A DNA stretch of 53,892 bases from a virus. A program made the translations under genes and the position numbers. Location: positions 1 to 53,892 of the IMG/VR virus record IMGVR_UViG_3300009550_000020. One strand, given 5' to 3'. Positions within the stretch are counted from its first letter, which is position 1; every line of letters begins with the position of its first letter. The notes under the pieces are model-generated. The model saw nothing but the letters and a program-made list of their open reading frames with translations, had not been told where the DNA came from and searched no databases. Shown here piece after piece: positions 42,178-52,400 of this stretch.

Positions 42178-42755
42178 AGTGTATAAGCCTTTGTTCCTAA
42201 ATGCCCTAGTTTTATTTCAGTGTCTACCCAAACATCAATGCCGTGATGCATTGCTTGATTGCAAAAGTATATATCCTCTCCACTGAACGTGTCGTCTATT
42301 TTATTATATTCGTGTACAAACCAAGGCTTAGGTAATGTATGGAAAACATCTATATCTATAAGCATACAACCCATTCCTACTGCCCAAATTTTGTGTAGTC
42401 CATTTTCTTTTAATCTTTTCTCTGGATTGTCTGGATCTACAAAAGCAACAGATTGCATTGGTTCGTATCTTGTGCTGTAAGTTGCAGCACAAATATCTTT
42501 GTTATGCGAATACAGTTTATCTATCATATTTGAAGGAAATTGTATATCGCTGTCTAAGAATAATATTTTATCACTGTTTACAGATAATGCTTCTTCAACT
42601 AAACGTGTTCTTGATTCACAAATAACACTACCAGCAAATAGATGTAATTCAAAATCTATTTCCTTGCGTGTCAGTCTGTTAGTTAAATTAACTAAACTTC
42701 TTGTAAACAATGTATGCACTTGATCTCTACAAGGCACACAGATACTTAGTTTCAT
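42174..42755 (-). CDS. GT-A glycosyltransferase, 193 aa
   Basis: MKLSICVPCRDQVHTLFTRS at the start, KILFLDSDIQFPSNMIDKLY with the metal-binding DSD motif, then AVGMGCMLIDIDVF, WFVHEYNKIDDTFSGEDIYF and GHLGTKAY. It is a short GT2-like enzyme, as often found in phages. The order DxD then SGEDxxF is typical. Overlaps its neighbours by 4 bases both ways and is in one run with the repeat protein. Donor and acceptor unknown. Confidence 0.85.
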   Translation of the reverse strand: MKLSICVPCRDQVHTLFTRSLVNLTNRLTRKEIDFELHLFAGSVICESRTRLVEEALSVNSDKILFLDSDIQFPSNMIDKLYSHNKDICAATYSTRYEPMQSVAFVDPDNPEKRLKENGLHKIWAVGMGCMLIDIDVFHTLPKPWFVHEYNKIDDTFSGEDIYFCNQAMHHGIDVWVDTEIKLGHLGTKAYTL

Positions 42756-43126
42756 AATGTGTTTGTTGGTATCAATTCTTCGTTCAAGTCTTTTTCAGCG
42801 TCAATTGTTTTTTGATTTAGTTTTCTTGCTGTACTTGTAGCAACTTTGACAGCTTCTTGAAAATCATCGCCTAAACCTGCCATTGCTAACATATTTTCTG
42901 GCTGTACTTTTCCCAACGTCAATAAATCAACGCCAGCTGATCTACCAAGTTTTTGAATCCAATGATGTCTCTCATCGTCTTCAGGAATATCAAGTTCAGC
43001 AATAGCTGCTGAAACTTTGTCCGCTAGTGCTTTATCCATATTAAGTGTTGCACCTTTGGCAATTTTTCTAGCTTTTGTATATTCGTCAGCTAAATCGACA
43101 TTCATTACTTCATATAATGTTTTCAT
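42752..43126 (-). CDS. Unknown helical protein, 124 aa
   Basis: Starts MKTLYEVMNVDLADEYTKAR. It is entirely helical in appearance, with Ala/Lys-rich stretches (ALADKVSAAIAELDIP) and a KLGRSAGVDLLTLGKVQPEN segment. No motif or family is recognised. AGGAG precedes the ATG and it leads a run that continues with the glycosyltransferase by a 4-base overlap. Confidence 0.65.
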   Translation of the reverse strand: MKTLYEVMNVDLADEYTKARKIAKGATLNMDKALADKVSAAIAELDIPEDDERHHWIQKLGRSAGVDLLTLGKVQPENMLAMAGLGDDFQEAVKVATSTARKLNQKTIDAEKDLNEELIPTNTL

Positions 43127-43141
43127 AACTTCTCCTGTGTG

Positions 43142-43312
43142 TTAAGGAAAATAGTATCCACCAAATGAACTACTCATAGAAATTGTTGAGCCATTTGATA
43201 TACCTATGTATGGTCCTAAATCAGCACCTAAACTAATGTTGCTAGATGGTCCACTAAAGTAGTTGGATATCTGGCTCATTGTAATTGTGCTTCCCGTATT
43301 TGGTAGTGCCAT
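43142..43312 (-). CDS. Small structural-type protein, 56 aa
   Basis: A short gene starting MALPNTGSTITMSQISNYFS and ending GGYYFP. The opening resembles the MAL-x-x-SG-x-ISL-x-x-(I/V)-x-x-E motif that I know from small marine T4-like phage proteins, where it continues with ISLSEYY. Here the middle is ISLGADLGPYIGISNGSTIS. TAGGAAAC lies 6 bases before the ATG and it has a sigma-70-type promoter of its own. Probably a small virion or tail-associated protein. Confidence 0.7.
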   Translation of the reverse strand: MALPNTGSTITMSQISNYFSGPSSNISLGADLGPYIGISNGSTISMSSSFGGYYFP

Positions 43313-43339
43313 ACTTGTTTCCTATTTTGTTATCTTGCT

Positions 43340-43368
43340 ATAATAACATTATATTTAATTTTTGTCAA
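43340..43368 (-). promoter_or_regulatory. Sigma-70-type promoter TTGACA-17-TATTAT
   Basis: Minus strand: consensus -35 TTGACA (43363-43368), exactly 17 bases, -10 TATTAT (43340-43345). It stands between the fibre-gene terminator and the 56-aa gene and would drive that gene and the glycosyltransferase run after it. Confidence 0.7.
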
Positions 43369-43394
43369 TAAAGTAGCCAGATAAAACTGACTAC
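43366..43394 (-). terminator. Probable terminator after the tail fibre gene
   Basis: Minus strand GTAGTCAG-TTTTAT-CTGGCTAC gives an 8 bp stem with one G-T pair, followed by TTTATTG. The T-run is short. Lies 7 bases after the fibre stop and just before the next promoter. Confidence 0.55.
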
Positions 43395-43401
43395 CTTAAT
43401 A

Positions 43402-46400
43402 TTATTTATCAAGCAATTTTGCTACCATTTCTTTGAGCTCATCAATCTGACTTTGTTGTTCTTTAATTGCTTCAACAAGTAAAGGTACAACACGCTCGTA
43501 TTTGATTGTCAAATACTCATTATCAAACGGAGCAGGTGCAACTACTTCTGGTAATACTTTTTGCACTTCTTGGGCAAGCAAACCTGCTTCTGGAGAATTA
43601 CTATCAGCATAAGTTTTCAAACCTTTTTCAAATGCAGTATCATTCCAAGTATAAATTACACCGTTTAGAGCTTTAACTTTTTCCACAGCGCCTTCAATAT
43701 TACCTGATACATCTTTCAGTCTAGCATCCGAAGAATATGCTGTTACCTCTCCTCTAAACTCCCAGTTGTTGTCATTGTAGTTATTATAAGCAGTCCACGC
43801 ATCTGTACCATTGTCTCTACGATATAGTGTAATTTTATCAGAACCTGCACCTGAAGTAGCTGGTGTGTTGTCACCATTGTATTCAATACCACCACCGTAT
43901 GCACTACTTTGTCCTACAAATAGTCTACCAGTACCTTGGCCTTCGCCTCTTAGTTCTAACTCTGCATTGCCGGCATCATTACACAATATAGTTAATTTTG
44001 TGTTATCACCTGCATCCATTGTATCACTTTGATCACTACGTAAGAACTGTGTGCTATCTAAGTTGTCTAGTGTGCTTGCGTTTGTAGCAGTAACACCTGT
44101 TAGTCCACTACCATCACCTGAGTATGTAGCAGCAGTAATGTTACCTGATATGTTAATATCTCCTGTACCACTAATTGTTCCTGAGAAACTATCGTTAGTA
44201 TCGCTGCGTAAGAAACTACCTGAACTTATACCGTCTACTGTATCTGCATTCAGTCCACTACCAGCGCCATCATTACCACTGTGCCAAACTGTGTATGTAT
44301 TTGATCCTTCGATAAATTTAAGTCCACCTACTCCGCCATCTATATCAAGTCTAGTTGATCCGCCTTCGTTAGCTAACTGTAAAACATCTCCAGTATCTGT
44401 ATATTGAATATAAGCTCTACGTGTACTTGCTTGCCATAAACCAATGTATGGACTACCTGTTGAACTTGAATCAGCAAGTTTCAGCATTTCTCCGCTTCTG
44501 CTTACAGTTATCAAACCAGTAGCTGTATCATCTGCATCACTACGTAAGAAACTTGTGCTGTTTATTCCGTCTACTGTGTCAGCATCAACACTAGTTAGTC
44601 CACTACCGTTACCAGTAAATGTACTTGTACCAATGTTAATATTACCAAAGTTAGCAGTAATCTCACCAGCATCAAGAGCACCAGTACCTGTTAAGTTACT
44701 GTATGTTCCATCAATTCTTGTGTTTGGAACTGTACCACTTGACAAGAAACTTGCGTTCAATGACTGTATATTGCTACCATCTGAAGTATAAATTGCAGCA
44801 CCGTAAATGTTTCCTGCTACACCAATACCGCCACTGATTCTCAAAGCACCTGTTGTTGTACTTGTAGCACTACTTGTATTCAACACTGTAACAATTGCGT
44901 TTGCATTTACACTAATAGAAGTACCATTATCTGCACTCAAGCTATCTAATGCAATGTTTCCAACATTTGTTAAGTTATTATCGTTAAAGTTTGTTGAACC
45001 TAAACTTGCTGCGCCAGTAGCTGTTATACTGTTTGTTCCAATATCAATATTTCCAAACCCACTTGAAATACTACCCGAAGCAAGTTGTCCTACTCCTGTA
45101 ATATCACCTTGGTGTTGTGTAACGCCGCTTGACTGTATTCTACTATCTGGTATTGTTCCAGTTGTTAATTGTGTTGCAGACAAATCTGTAAGTCCACTAC
45201 CATTACCACTGAATGTACTTGTACCAATGTCAACATTACCAAATCCTGATGTTATAGAACCTCCGTTCAATGCACCAGTGGCAGTAATATCTGTTTGGTG
45301 CTGTGTAATTGCACTTGATGGAACTCTAGCATCTGGTATAGTACCACTTGTTAAATCACTTGCACTAGCATCACCAATAAAGTTATCTGCTTTTATATCT
45401 TTAGCAACGTGTAAACCACCTGTGATTTTTACTGCTGCTGCACCACCTGCAAATGTTCCTGTTGCATTTGTTGAATCTGTAAATGTTACAAAGTTGTTTG
45501 CACTTAATGTTGTAAATCCACCAGCTGCTGGTGTAGTTTGTCCAATTGGCACATCGTCAATAGCACCAATAACCAAGTTCCCTGTAATTGTAAGATCTTG
45601 ATCAATTGCCACATTATGTCTAAATGTACTTGTACCTGTTGTTTCACCAATTACAATTGCAGTTGCAGCCTGTCCAAAAGCAATAGCAGTTGTATTGTCT
45701 TTTAGTAAGTTAAATGTACCTGTTTCGTCTGTGTCAAATGTGTTACCATTTACTGCTAAATCACCTGCAACAACAACATTTGCATTGTTCAAGTTCATTG
45801 TACCAGTGCTTGCACCCATATTGATAGTTGTTGCTGCACCAAATGCATTTACAGTAGTTGCACCTGTATTTGCAAGACTGAAAGTACCTCCACTAACAGT
45901 AAGATCACTTAATCCACCAATGCTTAGATTACCTAAAACATCCAGTGCATTATTAACAGTTGTTGTACCTGTTGTAGCACCTAGACTCAATCCAGTTGCT
46001 GCACCAAATGCATTTACTGTAGTTGCATTAGTATTGAACGCTGCAAAACTTGTACTTGAAGTAGTTACACTGTTTGTGAAGTTTGGATTATTATTAAACA
46101 CTAAATTACCAGTGCCTGTTTCGTCACTTATAACACCTGCTAGTTGAGCACTTGTTGTTGATGCAAACTGTTGCAAACCTGTGCCTGTAACTGCAAGTGT
46201 ACCGCTTGTTGGTAATGTAACACTTGTGTTGTTTGTTGTAGTAAGTGTTAATGTATGCGCTCCACTATGTGTAAAGTTTCCACCTAATGTTATAGTTTTA
46301 GTGCCATTGTTTACACCTGTGCCGCCATATGTAGGACTAATAATTGTACCATTCCATACACCTGTTGTAATTGTTCCAAGTGTTTCTAAACTTGAATTAA

Positions 46401-49400
46401 CAACAGCGCCACCTAGTGTTGTACTGTTAAGAACACTAGCATCATTAATGTAATATGCTTTTCCACTAGCTAGATTGAAGTCTTCTGTACTATCCCAACT
46501 TGTGTTTGTGTTATCCCAAAGTAGACTTGCATTTGCACCGTCAACTACTAAGCCAGCACCATTAGCTGCTGCACCATCTGCTGCTCCACTTGCTACTGTA
46601 ATTGTTTTGTCATCAACAGTAAGCTCGGTTGAATTAATAGTTGTTGTATCACCATTAACTGTAAGGTCACCGCTAACTACTAGATCGTGTCCAATAGTAG
46701 TAGTACCACCACCGTCTCCGCCAGTACCCATATTAATTGTTGTGGCTGCGCCAAATGCATTTACAGTTGTTGCGTTGGTGTTTATAACATTCATAGAAGT
46801 TTGATTAGTTGTTATATCACCACCATCAACATTTGCATCGCCATCTACATCTAAGTTATTCTTAATTGTAGTTGTGCCTGTTGCTGCACCAATATCAATT
46901 GCTGTGGCTGATCCACCCATATTAATAGTTGTAGCTGTATCATCTAATAATGCAACAGTTGTTTCTGTTGTGCTTATATTATTGTTTACTTCAACTTCGC
47001 CTGTAAATGCTGCTTTACCAGCAGTATCAATAGTCATACGTGTTGTTGCAATATGTTGAATATCACTTGTAGTTAATGATTCACCAGTTCTAACAATAAA
47101 GTCGCCGCCTGTTGCATTACCTGTACCTAAGCCTGCTTGTAATGTTAAATTACCGCCAGCTGTGTCAATACCTACTGCACTGGTGCCGCCTATAATTCCA
47201 TCTACAGGTGCTGTAGATGTTTGTGCATTACCAATAAACATATTTGGATTTCTTACAACAAAATTTGCATTTATAGTTAACTGACCTGCTGGAGCATCAA
47301 CTGGATTTGAAGTAACGTTATCATCTGTTTGGAATGTGAATGATGTAGCGTTTGCTGTAGCACCAGTCACTGGCCAAGTACCGTCTAAATTAGTTTTTGT
47401 ACTTGAACCAATATTAATTGTATCACCTACTTCAACACCAAGTGTTTTAGGTGTGTATGTAAATGTTAATGATTGTCCACTTAAAATTGTACCAGTTGTA
47501 TTATTGCTCAAATAAATGTATTCAGTAGTAACACCACTTACAGTTGTGTTTGCAGGAATACTTGCACTGCCAGTTACCACCATACCAGTAAGAACACTTG
47601 ATGTATCATCTAATGGTATTTCATTCAATCCATTTGCTGTAGCATCATTTGTAGTTGCAGTAATGCTTGCTAAATTAGCAACAACATTTTGGCTTGCACT
47701 TGCATCGTAACCTGATAAGAATGGAAATAAGTTTCTTGTACCGCTTGTGCTACCTATATCAATATTGGTTGCTGCACCGCCGATACTTAAACTTGTTACA
47801 TTTTCATTGTAAACACTACCACTACCAGTACTGCCAGATGTAAGTGCCGCTGCACCAACGTCTAATCCTTCTGCAAGATCAAGTGCTGTACCCCATTCAG
47901 GTGTTCCGCCGTTTGATTTTAGGATAGCATTGTTTCTACCTATGTTTAATGGATTGAGTGTACCAGTTGTTTCTGCATATAACAAATCACCTCTAGCATA
48001 TGTAGTAATGTTTGTACCACCCCTGTTTACAGGTACTGGACTTGTTAAGTTTGCAGGATTTAAAAAGTATGCACTATCTAAACCATCAAGTGTACCAGCA
48101 TCTACTATTCCGTCTTTAATAAACACTTCACCACTTGCATTTGAATTTACATCAAACTGTGATTGTAAAAATTTAGAAACACCTAATGTTGAAAATGTTC
48201 CTCCTGGATCAAGGTCAACGTTATCTACACCAATACTTACTGTACTATAAAACTCTTGGCTTATGCTGCTACCTGTAAGTGTAATTGGATTGTCGGTTGT
48301 GCTTGCTTTTTTAAGTTTTTGTACAACAACAGCATATGCACTGTCACCTCTTAAAAAACTATCACTGTTTGGAACACCGCTACCACCTAGTCTACTTGGT
48401 GATATAATACCTGAAATAATATTTTCTGCATCAATGTTTGTAACAGCAAGAGTATTCCAGTTTTTCTTTAATCTACTTGAAGTATTAATTTGTCCTGTAA
48501 CTTGTGCATTACTTTGTGTACTTTTTGCACTACCAACACCTGTACTTGTTAAATCTTCTGGATTTGTAACAAGGTCGTTTATACTGCTAAGTGCATCACT
48601 ACGTAATACGTGCAATGTAAAGGAGTTTGTGGTTACAGAACCAACAAAGAATCTTGAACCGTCTGGTATAGGATCTGCTCCATCAACTATTGGCAGTGCA
48701 TTAGCCGAACTACCGTCAGATAGTGTATTAATTCTAATAGCATCACCTGTTGTATATCCGTGTGCTTCAATAATAATACTATTGTCGGTTATATTAACTG
48801 TACTTCTTGTTAAGTTATGATTGTTGTTAGCTGGAGTGCTTGCAAATTCTATTTTGTTAAGTAATGAAAATCCTTCATACAATTCAATTGTGTTGTTGTC
48901 AATAAATTTTGCATAAACAACTTGTCCGTTTAGAATACCGCCAATTGGAGTGTTTCCAAGCGTATCGTATTTTAATGGATCACCGTCTTTGAATCCGTGA
49001 TTAGGAATGTTAATTCTAAAGTTTGTATAATCAACTGCACCGCCAGCGCCTGAAGAACCTGCTAAGAAGTTATGTGTAATAATATCATCTAAGTTAATTA
49101 TTCTTGCTGTTTGTACAGCAGTGTTATCTTCTACGAAGTCTACACTTGAACTACTTGCAACAAATAATTCTCCGCCAATAATATCAATGTAAGCACGTTT
49201 TTCAGTAGCAGTAACTACTATTTGAAAGCCACTACCTGTGCCGCCTAATTGAGAATTAGTTGCAGTAAGATTGTCATTTATTGCATAACCTGTACCACCA
49301 GTTTTAATATCAACATCAGTTACCTGTCCTGCTGTAACTGTAATATCTGCTGTAGCACCTGAAGCGACTGGATTAGTAACAGTTAGTGTTCCAACCATTG

Positions 49401-52400
49401 CACTATGATTACTACACTGATAGTAATAAGTTCCTGCTGCGGTAGGTGTCCAAGAAATAGCTGCACCGCTATGTGAGCCTTGGCCGGTAGCACCTGAAAC
49501 TAAATTTCCTGTACCAGTGCCTGCTACTGTTTTAAAATATAATGGATGCGAGCTGCTTGAATTATTTGTAATTGTAATTGTATCGCCTACAAGTACTGAT
49601 ATATTATCATTATCTCCTGATACACTTCCATCTCTATCAGATCCGGTTAATGTGTATGCACCACTACCGTTGTTAGTTGCAGTTAAGCCATAGCTTACTG
49701 GTACTATTGAAAGATTTACATCTAAATATGTTTTGTTGCCTACTGTTGGGGTGTAAAGTGTACCGCCTACAATATTTGCATTATCGATACCTGATAATAC
49801 ACCAAACCTTGTTTCAGTAACTCTACCCTGAGCGTTACCATCAGCACTTCTTACCACACTGCCAACAAAGCCGCTTGATACAGAGAAACTTGCAACGTCA
49901 TCTGGATCTACATTTGAGTACGTAAATGTTGTGCTAGTTGGAGTAGAAAGAACAGTAGTGTTTGTTTCAAATGTTTCATTATCATCGCAAGTAACACTGA
50001 TTTGGTTGCCAACTATAAGATTGTGAGCACCGCTTGTTGTTGCAGTTGTTACATTAGATGTACGTTCTAATGTTGTAATTGTGCTTGTTGTAAATGTATA
50101 ATTATCTGTTGGATCTAATACAAGGAACTGACTAGAGTTAGAACTTTTTAAGAAGAAGTTATCAACAACTTGACTTGATACACCAATGTTTGTTGGATAT
50201 ACACCTGAGTCTACTCCGTCTACAAAAAGATTGTTTCCAACACCAGTTTGGAATTGTGAACCTGTACTATCGTCTCCAACAATCCATTCACCGCCAATAC
50301 TTGCAACTAGAATGTTCCCACTGCTTCCATACAGTCCTTTTGCGTAACCAATTGCACCAAATGCTGTTGGCTGCGAAATTGTAGCACCATCAGCAGCACT
50401 GATGTTACCACTAAGTGTAAGTTCTACTTGTTCATAATTTTCTGTAGCAATGTCACCAGCTTTTAAATCAACAGGAGGAATGTTATCAACTTGTTGTAGT
50501 CTTGATAGATAACCATTTGTGTTTGTGTTTGTAAACTGTCTGGTAGCTGGAATCAAATCACCATTCAACTGTCCGTTAGTGTTAAGTTGAACAATAGCAC
50601 CAGGAACAGCAGCAGTTGACACAGTTTTGTCAACAAATCCACCTAGTCTGTTACTAATAAATGCTCTTACAGCTAACTGAGTTGATAGTCTTGAGTTACT
50701 AGCGCCGCCTAATTCGTCATCACCTAAGTTAACACTTGTTGAAATTTCTTCAATAGCAACATCAGACAAGCTCAATCTCAAAGCATCAAGTTCGTCCACC
50801 TGCACTTTGTTTCTAAATGTAATGTTACCTGTTCTGTTAAAAGCTGTAATAAAGTCACCAACTTTAAAGTCACCAAGTTCGTTTGTACCTGATGAGTACA
50901 CACGCCCTGGAAGTTCTTCAAACTGTTCAAACTCTGCTTTTGTGTTACCACCGTTTTGCGGTAGTGCGTTATAGTCTGTACCTGAACCTGCGTATTCCCA
51001 AGTATGTGATGATGAGTTAACAATACTTGGTCTGTGGAACCATACTTGATTTTCTGGTAAGTTTGCTAGATTAGTTAATGCACTGCTTCCGTCTGTTGCC
51101 TTAACTGCAAATGTTGCAGTACCAAGTCCTAGTTGTGTTTGAGCAGCATTAACACCAATAGTTGTATTTGGTGTACTTGCGTGGTCAGATGTAATTGTAC
51201 TTGTTTCGTCAAATTGGATACGTAGTAAACTTTGTCCAACTGCAACTTCTTCAATACTTACAATAAGTTCCCTAATAGCAGGCTTCCAACTAAACACAAT
51301 AGCAGCGTTGTTACTTGCACCTGTGACACCAGTAATTTGTCTACCAGGAACAAACTCATAACTTTCTGAACCTGATTCTAATTCTAGTTTCTGATATGTT
51401 GTATGTGATGATGTAATTTCATTTACAAAGAATTCAATCACACCTGACAAGAATTTATGTGTACCTGTGCTTGTTGCAATTACATTAACAGCAAAGTCTC
51501 CAGACTCGTCAAAACAAAGTGTAAATTCGTCATCGTTAACAATTTTAATATAGTATGTCTGTTCTGCATCTAAACCTTGTATAGGTGGATTATTGTCTGG
51601 ATCGTAAATAACTTTTTGTAAGTTTGTAAATCCGTGTCCTGTTATTGTAAACACATCAGCAGTTGTGTTAACATCTGTTGCAGCATTAAATGTGCTTTCT
51701 GTTGCGTTTGTTTTAAAATCGTTTGTTATATCGCCTTCAGAACTAACATCTTGTGCATCTGGCAAATCTGCACCGTCATTAATAATAGTAGTTACAATAT
51801 CAAATCTGCTACCTACAAAATTTTGTGCAGAAGTTGACAAATTAGTAATTGTTGCTAATGTTAATGCTTTAGCTTGATTAATAGCACTTATAGTTTGTCT
51901 TTCTTGTCCACTAATTGTAATTTGTGAACTATCGCCAATGTTTTTATTGTAGTAAGATAGACCAGCACTACGTGAATATCTGTTACCTGTGTCCCAAGCA
52001 TCTTTTGCAACAGCTTCAACAATAAGTTTTGTATCACGTAAACATTTTGCATTGTCGTATACAAAGTTGTACCATTGTGCTGCATCTACTTGTGTTTCAA
52101 TATATGCATTTACATTTTGTCCAATGTTTTTCTGTGCTTCAGAATATAGTCTATTTTTATCTTCAACAAAAGCTTGATTAGCAACCCAGGCATCAGCTGG
52201 TTCAACTTTTGTTGGAGGAGTTGCACCATCGCTGTTGATATAATCAATAATTTCTTGTATTCTATCTTTAGCAAAGTTTGCACTATCTGTAGTACCTGGT
52301 GTTGCAGATGTATCTTGAGTCAAAGCGTTACCGGCTGGACCAACATTTACAGTAATAGTAGTTCCTGTAACTGCTGTAATTGCTATAGCGGTATTATATG

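Noticed and set aside
44051-48820. Many plus-strand open frames opposite the fibre gene
   Set aside because: They are low-complexity Val/Pro/Leu/Ser translations of repetitive fibre codons read antisense, without ribosome sites or known motifs.
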